64,000 bases of DNA from CAWDZK01 sp963807005 (lineage in GTDB: Bacteria > Actinomycetota > Actinomycetes > JACCUZ01): the NCBI GenBank assembly GCA_963807005.1, contig CAWDZK010000001.1:1-64000 (forward strand). Reading direction: 5' to 3'. A model generated the notes under the pieces. It saw nothing but the letters and a program-made list of their open reading frames with translations. It did no database searches and was not told the origin of the DNA. Every line of letters starts with the position of its first letter. The stretch's first letter is position 1. This document shows, piece by piece, positions 33,715 through 41,995 of this stretch. The position numbers and the translations under genes were made by a program.

Positions 33715-34476
33715 TCAGCCGACCGCGAGGTGGTGCGGGTCGAAACCGAACGGAAGCTCCAGCCGGTGCGCTCGCAGGAGGTCCTCGTCGCACAGGACGT
33801 CGACGGTGCGGCCGTCCGCGACGATCGAGCCGTCGGAGAGGATCACCGAGCGGGGGCACAGCTCGAGCGCGTAGGGCAGGTCGTGGGTGACCATCAGCGT
33901 CGTCACCTGCAGGCCGAGCAGGATCTCGGCCAGCTCCCGGCGACTGGCCGGGTCGAGGTTGGACGAGGGTTCGTCCAGGACGAGGATCTCGGGCTTCATC
34001 GACAGCACGGTGGCGACGGCGACCCGTCGGCGCTGCCCGTAGGACAGGTGGTGCGGCGGCCGGTCGGCGTAGGCCAGCATGCCGACGGCGTCCAGCGCCT
34101 CGGTCACGCACGCCTCGAGGTCGGCCCCCCGGACGCCGAGGTTGGCCGGCCCGAACGCGACGTCCTCGCGGACGGTCGGCATGAACAGCTGGTCGTCGGG
34201 GTCCTGGAAGACGATGCCGACGCGCCGCCTGATCTCCATCACGTGGTCGGGCCCGACGGGCAGCCCGGCCACCTCGACCGTGCCGTGGCCTCCCGTGAGG
34301 ATGCCGTTGAGGTGCATGACGAGCGTCGTCTTGCCGGCGCCGTTCGGGCCGAGCAGCGCCACCCGCTCGCCGGTGCCGATGGTGAGGTCCACGCCGAAGA
34401 GCGCCTGGTGGCCGTCGGGGTAGGCGAACGCCAGGTCGCGGACGAGCAGCGACGGCGGGGGCGCGGCGCCACTCAT
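33715..34476 (-). CDS. cbiO/nikO: ECF transporter ATPase, nickel/cobalt type
   Basis: A 253-residue EcfA-type ATPase: Walker A GPNGAGKTT, 'VFQDPDDQLFMPTVREDVAFGP' (the Q-loop form typical of CbiO/NikO), signature LSYGQRRRVA, Walker B ILVLDEPSSNLD, and VTHD. ATG at 34476 overlaps the CbiQ stop by 4 bp. Fourth gene of the CbiM-PDGLE-CbiQ-CbiO operon. It supplies energy for metal uptake. Confidence 0.92.
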   Translation of the reverse strand: MSGAAPPPSLLVRDLAFAYPDGHQALFGVDLTIGTGERVALLGPNGAGKTTLVMHLNGILTGGHGTVEVAGLPVGPDHVMEIRRRVGIVFQDPDDQLFMPTVREDVAFGPANLGVRGADLEACVTEALDAVGMLAYADRPPHHLSYGQRRRVAVATVLSMKPEILVLDEPSSNLDPASRRELAEILLGLQVTTLMVTHDLPYALELCPRSVILSDGSIVADGRTVDVLCDEDLLRAHRLELPFGFDPHHLAVG

Positions 34477-35246
34477 GCCGCGACCGTCCAGGCCGCCGCC
34501 GACACGACCAGGGCCGCGAGGGGCAGGGCGGCCGCGGTGCCCCAGTCGCCGCGTCGCGCCCGCTCGTCGTGCAGGACCGGCATGGCGCCGGCGTAGCCGC
34601 GGCTGAGCATCGCGAGGTGCACCCGCTCGCCCCTCTCGTAGGACCGGATGAACAAGGCCCCGGCGGACTGCGCGACGACCTTGAGGTGACCGATGTTGCG
34701 GGCCTGGAACCCGCGGGACTCGCGGGCGATCCGCATCCGCGTCATCTCCCCGCCGACCACGTCGGCATAGCGCAGCATGAAGGCCATGATCTGCACCATC
34801 AGCGCGGGCAGGTGCAGCCGCTCGACGCCGAGGAGCAGGCCGCGCGGCTCGGTGGTCGCCGCCAGCAGGATGGAGGCGACGACACCGAGGCTGCCCTTGG
34901 CGAGGATGTTCCACGCGCCGTACAGGCCGCTCTCGCTGAGCTGCAGGCCGAGGACGTCGACCCGGTTGCCGGCCGCGAGGAACGGCAGCAGGACGGCGAA
35001 GAGCACGAACGGCACCTCGACGACCATCCGCTTGGCCACGACGGGCAGCGGCACCCGGGCTGCCGCGGCAACCGCGACGAGCAGGCCGGCGTAGACGCCG
35101 AACGCCCAGAACTGCTCCCGCGGCGTCGCCACGACGACGACGACGAACACCAGGACCGCGGCCAGCTTGCACTCCGGCGGCAGCCGGTGCACGACGCTGT
35201 CACCGGGCCGGTACAGCGCATGCGAGTGCTGGTGACCGGCGCCCAT
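34473..35246 (-). CDS. cbiQ/nikQ: ECF transporter transmembrane protein CbiQ/NikQ
   Basis: A 257-residue EcfT protein with about five or six helices and the two coupling motifs of the family, 'MRIARESRGFQARN' and 'LAMLSRGYAGAMP' (ARG-type). It connects the ATPase to the substrate-specific CbiM. N-terminal 'HQHSHALYRPGDSVVHRLPP' is His-rich and matches the CbiQ start. It overlaps both neighbours by 1-4 bp. Confidence 0.92.
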   Translation of the reverse strand: MGAGHQHSHALYRPGDSVVHRLPPECKLAAVLVFVVVVVATPREQFWAFGVYAGLLVAVAAAARVPLPVVAKRMVVEVPFVLFAVLLPFLAAGNRVDVLGLQLSESGLYGAWNILAKGSLGVVASILLAATTEPRGLLLGVERLHLPALMVQIMAFMLRYADVVGGEMTRMRIARESRGFQARNIGHLKVVAQSAGALFIRSYERGERVHLAMLSRGYAGAMPVLHDERARRGDWGTAAALPLAALVVSAAAWTVAA

Positions 35247-35617
35247 CAGCTGCCCTCGTGGCCGGCCTGGTCGCCCCCGGCGTCATCCCCGGGACGCCGG
35301 ACGCGGCGGACCGCGAGGACCAGGCCGCCGACGATGGCGAACGTCACCGCGACCCCGACGACGCCCGCGAGCCCGCCGGAGAGGCGACCGTTGTCGACGC
35401 CCTTGGTGCCGTAGCCGGCGAGCGGCGAGTTCTCGAGCTGGTGCTGCTTCTGCTGGGAGCTGATGCCCTGGTCGTCGGCCACCTTGTTCAGCCCGTCGGG
35501 CGCGCTGCTGGCGTAGTAGCTCACGACGCCGGCGAGCAGCAGCGCCAGCAGCGCACCCACGACCAGCACGGTGCGCGTGCCCACCCGCCGCTGCCGGGTC
35601 GTGGTCGGGCTGGTCAT
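35246..35617 (-). CDS. PDGLE-domain protein (CbiN/NikN-like)
   Basis: A 123-residue protein with two membrane helices (about 16-33 and 83-103) flanking a short outside loop. 'SSAPDGLNKVADDQGISSQQ' is the PDGLE-type signature (here PDGLN). It stands where CbiN or NikN sits and probably assists metal loading into CbiM. ATG 35617 overlaps the CbiM stop by 4 bp. Confidence 0.85.
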   Translation of the reverse strand: MTSPTTTRQRRVGTRTVLVVGALLALLLAGVVSYYASSAPDGLNKVADDQGISSQQKQHQLENSPLAGYGTKGVDNGRLSGGLAGVVGVAVTFAIVGGLVLAVRRVRRPGDDAGGDQAGHEGS

Positions 35618-36333
35618 GCCCGCTCCTCGGCTGGCTCGGGCCGGACGGTAAGGGCGGCGCGGGTCGGCCGCAGCTCGAGCGTGGGCAGGCGGTCGCGCAC
35701 CCCGCGAACGAGGTCGGGCCGGACGGCAACGACTGCGCCGACGGTCAGCGAGGTGATGAACGCCTCGCCGATGCCGATGAGGACGTGCACGCCGATCATC
35801 GCGGTCGCGACCTTGGTCAGCGAGATGTCGGCGGTGCCGCCGAGGGCGTACAGGCCGACGAACGACAGCGCTGCGATCGGGACGGAGACCAGAGCCGCGA
35901 CGAACGCCGAGCCCGTGACGGTGGCCTTGGAGTACGGCAGCAGCCGGACCAGGAGGCGGAACACCGCGTAGCCGACCACGACCGTGACCAGCGACATGTT
36001 GATCACGTTGACGCCGAGCGCGGTGATCCCGCCGTCGGCGAACAGCAGCGCCTGGACCAGGAGCACCACGGCCACGCACAATGCCCCGGTGTAGGGGCCG
36101 ACCAGGATCGCGGCCAGGGCGCCCCCGAGCAGATGGCCGCTGGTGCCGGCCGCGACGGGGAAGTTGAGCATCTGCACCGAGAAGACGAAGGCGGCCACCA
36201 GCCCCGCCATCGGGGCGGTGCGGTCGTCCAGCTCGCGCCGGGCGCCGCGCAGGCAGACCGCGACGCCGCCGGCCGCGACGATGCCGGCAGCGATCGACAC
36301 CGGCGCATCGATGAAACCGTCGGGTACGTGCAT
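35614..36333 (-). CDS. cbiM/nikM: substrate-specific ECF component CbiM/NikM
   Basis: A 239-residue S component starting MHVPDGFI. The N-terminal Met-His and the following region bind the metal in this family. Also seen: 'NFPVAAGTSGHLLGGALAAI' and 'GIGEAFITSLTVGAVVAVRP'. First gene of the operon. No cobalamin riboswitch is upstream; instead a TTGCAA-N5-TCGCAG sequence resembling the Nur box is present, favouring nickel over cobalt (inference). Confidence 0.92.
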   Translation of the reverse strand: MHVPDGFIDAPVSIAAGIVAAGGVAVCLRGARRELDDRTAPMAGLVAAFVFSVQMLNFPVAAGTSGHLLGGALAAILVGPYTGALCVAVVLLVQALLFADGGITALGVNVINMSLVTVVVGYAVFRLLVRLLPYSKATVTGSAFVAALVSVPIAALSFVGLYALGGTADISLTKVATAMIGVHVLIGIGEAFITSLTVGAVVAVRPDLVRGVRDRLPTLELRPTRAALTVRPEPAEERA

Positions 36334-36387
36334 GCTGCCCTCCTCTCGTCGGTGGCTCTACTCGATCCTGTAGCCGACCGGATGCAA

Positions 36388-36404
36388 TTGCAAGTCATTC
36401 GCAG
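36388..36404. promoter_or_regulatory. Nur-like (nickel regulator) box
   Basis: TTGCAA GTCAT TCGCAG matches the Streptomyces Nur box TTGCAA-N5-TTGCAA at 10 of 12 specified positions. It overlaps the palindrome TGCAATTGCA (36383-36392). It lies 55-71 bp upstream of cbiM/nikM and is AT-rich in GC-rich DNA. The site would also fall upstream of the divergent AceE-like gene. Confidence 0.55.
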
Positions 36405-36481
36405 CAGTGCCGGCTGCGGACTGGTCGTAGAGTCCTCGGGCCCGGCCGCGGCCGGGGGATGTCCGCCCCGAGGAGTGACGC

Positions 36482-38863
36482 ATGAACCACCCAGACCAGG
36501 ACAACCCAGACCTCGCTCTGCTCGAGGAGATCGAGCGCCGGGTGCTCTGGCTCGCGATCCGCATCGTCGATGCCGCCAACCGCGAGCGGGAGACCGGCGA
36601 CGGGGTCAAGGTCGGCGGGCACCAGTCCTCCAGCGCCTCGCTCGTGTCGGTGATGACGGCGCTGTGGTTCGCCCACCTCAACTCCGTCGACCGGGTCTCG
36701 GTCAAGCCGCACGCCTCCCCGGTCCTGCACGCGATCAACTACCTGCTGGGCGACCTGGACCGGTCGTACCTGACGACCCTGCGGGCCCGCGGCGGGCTGC
36801 AGTCCTACCCCAGCCGCACCAAGGACCCGGACCGGGTGGACTTCTCCACCGGGTCGGTCGGGCTCGGTGCAGCGGCGCCGCTGTTCGCCGCCGTCACCCG
36901 CCGGTACGTCGACGCCCACTTCGGGCCGCGGGACCGGAGCCGGTTCGTGGCGCTGATCGGCGACGCCGAGCTGGACGAGGGCAACGTCTGGGAGGCGATC
37001 GCCGACCCGGCGACCCAGGGGCTCGGCAACGTCCTCTGGATCGTCGACTTCAACCGGCAGTCGCTGGACCGGGTGGTCCCGGGCATCCGGATCGAGCAGT
37101 GGAGCCAGCAGTTCGCCGCCGCGGGCTGGCACGTCGCCACGGTGAAGTACGGAAAGAAGCTGCGGGCCGCCTTCGAACAGCCCGGTGGCGGCGCCCTGCG
37201 GCGCTGGATCGACGACATGCCCAACGAGCAGTACCAGGCCCTGTTCGGGCTGGGGCCGGCCGAGGTGCGCACGACCTTCCTCGACGGTGCGCCGCAGGAG
37301 GTGCGCGACTTCTGCGACGGCTGGGACGACGACTCGCTCGCGGCCACCGTCGTCGACCTCGGCGGTCACGACATCGCCAGCCTGCTGGAGGTGTTCCGCG
37401 AGTGCGACGCGGTGACCGACCGGCCGAGCGTGGTGTTCGCCTACACCGTCAAGGGCTGGGGCCTGCCCACGGCCGGCAACCCGCGCAACCACTCCGCGCT
37501 GCTCACCGGCGACCAGATCGCCGACCTGCGCCGCGTCGTCGGGCTGGACGAGTCGAGCGAGTGGGACCGGATCGACCCGTCCACCCCGGCCGGGCAGTGG
37601 GCCGTGGCCCGTCGCGAGCAGCTCGCCCTCCCGCCGGCACCACGGGCGCTGGGTGTCAGCGTGCCGAAGGAGACCGGCGTCCGCGCGGGCAAGCCGATCT
37701 CCACCCAGGAGGTCTTCGGCCGGGTGCTGGTCGACCTGTCGCGGAATGCCGAAGTGGCGCCGTACCTCGTCACCACCGCGCCGGACGTAGCGACCTCGAC
37801 CAACCTGGCCGGGTTCATCAACCGCACCGGTGTTTTTGCCCCGGACGAGCGGCGCAACTGGGGCACCGACACCCTGCTCAAGTGGGCCGAGGGGCCTACC
37901 GGGCAGCACATCGAGCTGGGCATCAGCGAGATGAACCTGTTCCTGCTGCTCGGCCAGCTGGGCCTGGCCGGTGACCTCTCCGGGCAGCCGTTGCTCCCCG
38001 TCGGCACGGTGTACGACCCGTTCGTGCTGCGCGGCCTGGACGCGTTCATCTACGGCGTCTACTCCGGCTCCCGGTTCGTGGTCGCGGGTACCCCGTCGGG
38101 GGTCACGCTGGCCCCCGAGGGCGGCGCGCACCAGTCGACGATCACCCCGTCGGTGGGTCTCGAGCTGCCCGATGTCACCTTGCTGGAGCCGGCGTACGCC
38201 GTGGCGCTGGACTGGCTGCTGTGCGACGCGCTGGGGCGGATCGCGTCCGGGCCCGCGGCCTCGCCCGCCCCCTCGTCGGCCGCCGCCGAGGCCGAGGAGC
38301 ACGGCGCGTACTACTTCCGGCTGACCACCCGGCCGCTGGACCAGGCGCCGTTCGAGGCGGCCCGGGCCCGGCTCGGTGACGCGGTGCTGCGCCGGCAGGT
38401 GCTGGCCGGCGCCTACCGGCTGGTCGACGCCACCGAGGCTGCTGAGGCCGGTGCGCCGCAGGTGAGCCTGGTCGCCTCCGGCGCGGTGCTGCCCGAGGTG
38501 CTCGCCGCTGCCGCCGAGCTCGCCGACGAGGGCATCGCGGCGCACGTCGTCGACGTCACCTCCCTGGACCGGCTGTACTCCGCCTGGCAACGCACGCTGC
38601 GGCAGGCGGTGCGGACCGCGACCACCCCGTCGGTCCCGGGCGCGCTGCGCGCGGTGTTGCCCGACCGCACCCCCGTGGTCACCGTCCACGACGGCGCCTC
38701 GCACGCAATGGCATGGATCGGCTCCGCGCTCGGCGTGCCCGCGGTGCCGATCGGGGTGGACCGGTTCGGCCAGTCCGGCACAATCGCCGACCTCTACGCC
38801 CTGCACGACCTGGACGGCGGCTCGATCGTCAACGCCGCGCTGGCCGCGATCTCGCTGCGCTGA
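36482..38863 (+). CDS. AceE-like thiamine-diphosphate enzyme (pyruvate dehydrogenase E1 type)
   Basis: A 793-residue transketolase-fold protein. 'VGGHQSSSASLVSVMTALWF' and the ThDP motif 'GDAELDEGNVWEA' to 'VDFNRQSLDRV' are AceE-like. The central Pyr domain contains 'NRTGVFAPDERRNWGTDTLL' and 'ELGISEMNLFLLLGQLGLAG' (catalytic Glu), followed by a transketolase C-terminal domain. It is about 100 residues shorter than standard AceE. No E2 or E3 gene is adjacent. It may be a true E1 working with distant partners or a separate 2-oxoacid enzyme. ATG has GAGGAG upstream. Confidence 0.8.
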   Translation: MNHPDQDNPDLALLEEIERRVLWLAIRIVDAANRERETGDGVKVGGHQSSSASLVSVMTALWFAHLNSVDRVSVKPHASPVLHAINYLLGDLDRSYLTTLRARGGLQSYPSRTKDPDRVDFSTGSVGLGAAAPLFAAVTRRYVDAHFGPRDRSRFVALIGDAELDEGNVWEAIADPATQGLGNVLWIVDFNRQSLDRVVPGIRIEQWSQQFAAAGWHVATVKYGKKLRAAFEQPGGGALRRWIDDMPNEQYQALFGLGPAEVRTTFLDGAPQEVRDFCDGWDDDSLAATVVDLGGHDIASLLEVFRECDAVTDRPSVVFAYTVKGWGLPTAGNPRNHSALLTGDQIADLRRVVGLDESSEWDRIDPSTPAGQWAVARREQLALPPAPRALGVSVPKETGVRAGKPISTQEVFGRVLVDLSRNAEVAPYLVTTAPDVATSTNLAGFINRTGVFAPDERRNWGTDTLLKWAEGPTGQHIELGISEMNLFLLLGQLGLAGDLSGQPLLPVGTVYDPFVLRGLDAFIYGVYSGSRFVVAGTPSGVTLAPEGGAHQSTITPSVGLELPDVTLLEPAYAVALDWLLCDALGRIASGPAASPAPSSAAAEAEEHGAYYFRLTTRPLDQAPFEAARARLGDAVLRRQVLAGAYRLVDATEAAEAGAPQVSLVASGAVLPEVLAAAAELADEGIAAHVVDVTSLDRLYSAWQRTLRQAVRTATTPSVPGALRAVLPDRTPVVTVHDGASHAMAWIGSALGVPAVPIGVDRFGQSGTIADLYALHDLDGGSIVNAALAAISLR

Positions 38864-38955
38864 CGACCCGTGCGTAGTCGCCCCCGCCTACGTCCTGTGA
38901 GGTCACGCCGGCCCGGGCAGGCAGAATCGCGGTCCCAGGGAAGGCGGTCGACGAC

Positions 38956-40212
38956 ATGGCGCAGCTGCCGTCGCGGTGCGACGTGGTCGTGGTCGGCGCC
39001 GGCCTCGCCGGGCTGGCGGCGGCACGGCGGCTGCACCGGTCCGGGCTGGACGTTGTCGTGCTCGAAGCCGGTGACGACGTCGGCGGGCGGGTGCGGACCG
39101 ACCTGGTCGACGGGTGGCGGCTGGACCGGGGCTTCCAGGTGCTCAACACGGCGTACCCAGCGGTGGGGCGCGAGCTCGACCTGACCCGGCTGAGCCTGCG
39201 CGAGCTGACCCGCGGCGCGATCGTGCAGGTCGACGGCGCGCGGCACCGGCTGGCAGACCCCCGCCGCGACCTGCGCGGCGCTCTCGGAACCGCGACCGCC
39301 CCCATCGGGACCGTCAAGGACAAGGTGCTGCTGGCCGCGCTGGCGGCCCGGGTCTCGACCGGCGACGGGAGCCGGCTCGCCACCGCGCCCGACCGGCCGT
39401 TCATCGACGCGTTGCGGTCGCGGGGCTTCTCCGACGCGATCATCGACAGGTTCTTCCGGCCGTTCTTCGCCGGCGTCCTGCTCGAGGACGAGCTGACGAC
39501 CTCGCGCCGGTTCGTCGACCTGATGCTGCGGATGTTCGTCCGCGGGCGCTCCACCGTCCCGGAGCTGGGCATGGGGGAGCTGCCGCGGCAGATCGCCGCC
39601 GACCTGCCGGCCGGCTCGGTGCACCTCGACACCCCGGTGCGGTCGATGACACCGACCGCGGTGCGCACCGGGGCCGGCACGCTGCAGGCGCGGGCGGTGG
39701 TGTGCGCCACCGACGCGAGCTCGGCCCGCAACTTCGTTCCCTCCCTGGACGTGGTGACCTGGCGGTCGGTGACGACGACCTACCACGTCGCCCCCGCTGA
39801 CCCGCTCGGCGAGCCGACCCTGATCCTCGACGCGGACCCGTCGCCGGTCGTGAACACCGTGGTGATGACCGCCGCGGCACCGACGTACGGGCCGGGCGAC
39901 GGCCGCGCCCTGGTCGCCACCTCGGTGCTCGGCACCGACGTCGACGAGCCGCGGGTGCGGTCGCGGCTCGCCACGCTCTACGGCACCGGAACCGACGGCT
40001 GGGAGCACCTCGCGACGTACGCCGTGCCGCGGGCGCTGCCCGCCATGCCGGCGCCGCTCGAGCTGCGCCGACCGGTCCGGCTGGACGGGCTCTACGTCTG
40101 CGGCGACCACCGCGACACCAGCTCGATACAGGGGGCCCTGGTGTCCGGCCGCCGGGCGGCCACCGCGGTGCTGCAGGACCTCGGCCTGACCCGCCAAGAA
40201 GCCCGCAAGTAG
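38956..40212 (+). CDS. FAD-dependent amine-oxidase-family oxidoreductase
   Basis: A 418-residue flavoprotein with an N-terminal Rossmann motif 'VVVVGAGLAGLAAARRL', the following 'VLEAGDDVGGRVRTD', and the C-terminal FAD motif 'LYVCGDHRDTSSIQGALVSG'. The family includes protoporphyrinogen oxidase, phytoene desaturases and amine oxidases; none of their specific motifs or neighbours is present, so the substrate is open. Starts 92 bp after the AceE-like gene and has AAGGCGG before the ATG. Confidence 0.85.
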   Translation: MAQLPSRCDVVVVGAGLAGLAAARRLHRSGLDVVVLEAGDDVGGRVRTDLVDGWRLDRGFQVLNTAYPAVGRELDLTRLSLRELTRGAIVQVDGARHRLADPRRDLRGALGTATAPIGTVKDKVLLAALAARVSTGDGSRLATAPDRPFIDALRSRGFSDAIIDRFFRPFFAGVLLEDELTTSRRFVDLMLRMFVRGRSTVPELGMGELPRQIAADLPAGSVHLDTPVRSMTPTAVRTGAGTLQARAVVCATDASSARNFVPSLDVVTWRSVTTTYHVAPADPLGEPTLILDADPSPVVNTVVMTAAAPTYGPGDGRALVATSVLGTDVDEPRVRSRLATLYGTGTDGWEHLATYAVPRALPAMPAPLELRRPVRLDGLYVCGDHRDTSSIQGALVSGRRAATAVLQDLGLTRQEARK

Positions 40213-40301
40213 CCCGCAAGGTCCTCCCGGCACTGTGGACTCACCAGCCCATCGGCGACACCCGTCGCGCCGGGCGAGACCACCGAAGGGAGGGGAGCAC
40301 C

Positions 40302-40397
40302 GTGTCCGGACTGAACCAGGACGTGCTGCGCGCGATCGAGATCGAGCGCCTGCGTCGGATCCAGCAGTCGCGCCGTGCGCGCGGAGTTGCGCGCTGA
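40302..40397 (+). CDS. 31-residue basic helical peptide
   Basis: GTG TCC GGA CTG... encodes a 31-residue peptide, 'SGLNQDVLRAIEIERLRRIQ' then QSRRARGVAR. It has an outstanding ribosome site (GAAGGGAGGGGAG) 5 bp before the GTG and a 14-bp hairpin 60 bp after the stop, so it looks like a complete small transcription unit. The sequence predicts one amphipathic helix with a basic tail. No family is recognised. Confidence 0.5.
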   Translation: MSGLNQDVLRAIEIERLRRIQQSRRARGVAR

Positions 40398-40458
40398 GGG
40401 CAGCGGGGTCGGCAGCAGTGCTCCCGTCCCCTGTCGCTGACCCAGCAGAACCACCCGG

Positions 40459-40491
40459 CCGCCGCCGGCCACCTCACGTGGCCGGCGGCGG
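40459..40491 (+). terminator. GC-rich hairpin terminator
   Basis: Perfect inverted repeat: arms 40459-40472 and 40478-40491 (14 bp), loop of 5 (CTCAC). It lies 60 bp after the 31-residue gene and about 95 bp before the transhydrogenase operon. No T-run, so it is a structure-only actinobacterial type. Confidence 0.65.
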
Positions 40492-40570
40492 CTGTGCGTC
40501 CACCTCGGCGATCTGCACGTCCGGCACGCGCGGAGTGTGTCGCGGTTCCTGACCCGAGGCACGGATCCCC

Positions 40571-40576
40571 TAGGGT
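40571..40576 (+). promoter_or_regulatory. -10 box for leaderless pntAA
   Basis: TAGGGT lies 8 bp before the ATG of pntAA, with no ribosome site between. The same TAGGGTCGG arrangement precedes dnaX at 62425. The spacing puts the transcript start at or next to the ATG, so the message is probably leaderless. Confidence 0.5.
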
Positions 40577-40584
40577 CGGCGATC

Positions 40585-41694
40585 ATGCGGGTCGGTGTCG
40601 TCGCCGAGCAGCGCGCCGGCGAACGCCGCGTCGCGCTGGTGCCGGACGCCGTGCCCCGGCTGGTCGCCGAAGGGCTCGAGGTCGCCGTCGAGCGTGGCGC
40701 GGGTGCGCACGCCTTCGCCCCTGACGAGGCCTACGTCGCGGCCGGTGCGACCGTCGTCGACGACGTCCTGGCCGACAGCGACGTCGTTCTCACCGTCTCG
40801 CCGCTCACCGTCGCGCAGGCCGGACAGCTCCGTCCGGGTGCCCTCACCCTCGGCTTCCTGCCGGTGGGGACGAACGCGGACCTGCTCGCGGTGCTGCGCG
40901 AGCGCAACGTCCTGGCCTTTGCGATGGAGCAGGTGCCTCGGATCTCGCGGGCCCAGTCGATGGACGCCCTCTCGTCGCAGGCGCTGGTCGCCGGGTACCG
41001 GGCGGCGCTGGTGGCTGCCGAGCGGCTGCCGCGCTTCTTCCCGCTGTTCATGACGGCGGCCGGCACCGTCGCACCGGCCAAGGTGCTCGTCCTCGGGGCG
41101 GGCGTGGCCGGGCTGCAGGCGATCGCGACCGCCCGCCGGCTCGGAGCCGTCGTCGAGGCCTACGACGTCCGCCCGTCCTCGGCCGACGAGGTGCGCTCGA
41201 TGGGCGCGACCTTCGTCGACCTCGGCCTCGACTCGCTCGAGGGGTCCGGCGGCTACGCGCGTGAGATGGGCGAGGAGCGGGCCGCCCGCCAGCGCGAGCT
41301 GCTCACGCCGTACGTCGGCGGGTCGGACGCGGTGATCACGACCGCCGCCGTCCCCGGCCGGCCCGCCCCGCTGCTGGTCACGACGCCGATGGTCGAGACG
41401 ATGCGGCCCGGCTCGGTCGTCGTCGACCTCGCGGCCGAGAGCGGGGGCAACTGCGAGCTGTCCGTGGCCGGCCAGGACGTCCTGCACGACGGAGTGCTGG
41501 TGCTCGGGATGGCCGATGTGCCGTCGTCGATGCCCGTGCACGCCAGCCAGCTGTACGCGCGCAACGTGGTGAGCCTGCTGCTGCTCATGACCACGGACGG
41601 GCAGGTCGTGCCCGACTTCGACGACGAGGTGGTCTCGGCGGCCTGCGTGACGCGGCCGGAGCCGACGAAGCCGACGGAGGGTACCGATGGCTGA
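40585..41694 (+). CDS. pntAA: NAD(P) transhydrogenase alpha subunit, domain I
   Basis: A 369-residue NAD(H)-binding subunit (alanine dehydrogenase/PNT family): N-terminal 'RVGVVAEQRAGERRVALVPD', 'AFAMEQVPRISRAQSMDALS', Rossmann 'VLVLGAGVAGLQAIATARRL' and 'YDVRPSSADEVRSMGA'. It transfers hydride between NADH and NADP+ with proton entry, through the membrane parts encoded next. ATG 40585 is chosen; a longer frame from 40537 would include the -10 box. Overlaps pntAB by 8 bp. Confidence 0.93.
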   Translation: MRVGVVAEQRAGERRVALVPDAVPRLVAEGLEVAVERGAGAHAFAPDEAYVAAGATVVDDVLADSDVVLTVSPLTVAQAGQLRPGALTLGFLPVGTNADLLAVLRERNVLAFAMEQVPRISRAQSMDALSSQALVAGYRAALVAAERLPRFFPLFMTAAGTVAPAKVLVLGAGVAGLQAIATARRLGAVVEAYDVRPSSADEVRSMGATFVDLGLDSLEGSGGYAREMGEERAARQRELLTPYVGGSDAVITTAAVPGRPAPLLVTTPMVETMRPGSVVVDLAAESGGNCELSVAGQDVLHDGVLVLGMADVPSSMPVHASQLYARNVVSLLLLMTTDGQVVPDFDDEVVSAACVTRPEPTKPTEGTDG

Positions 41695-41995
41695 CGGCAT
41701 GACGCTGCTGACCTTCTTCGTCCTGGCCGTGTTCGTCGGCTTCGAGGTCGTGAGCAAGGTCTCCTCGGTGCTGCACACGCCGCTGATGTCGGGCGCGAAC
41801 GCGATCCACGGCGTGATCCTCGTCGGTGCCGTCATCGTCACCGGGCACGCCGACTCGACGGTCGCGCTGGTGCTCGGGCTGGCCGCGGTCGTGCTCGCGA
41901 CCGTGAACATGGTCGGCGGTTTCGTCGTGACCGACCGGATGCTGGAGATGTTCGGCCGGTCCCGCCCGCGCGCCCGGCAGAAGGACGACGCGTGA
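41687..41995 (+). CDS. pntAB: NAD(P) transhydrogenase alpha subunit, membrane part
   Basis: A 102-residue protein with three membrane helices, matching the domain II segment fused to PntA in E. coli ('FFVLAVFVGFEVVSKVSSVL', 'HTPLMSGANAIHGVILVGAV'). It overlaps pntAA by 8 bp and pntB by 4 bp. Confidence 0.93.
   Translation: MADGMTLLTFFVLAVFVGFEVVSKVSSVLHTPLMSGANAIHGVILVGAVIVTGHADSTVALVLGLAAVVLATVNMVGGFVVTDRMLEMFGRSRPRARQKDDA

Noticed and set aside
36334..36480. cobalamin riboswitch upstream of cbiM/nikM
   Set aside because: The spacer is too short and lacks the B12-box consensus; a Nur-like box is present instead.
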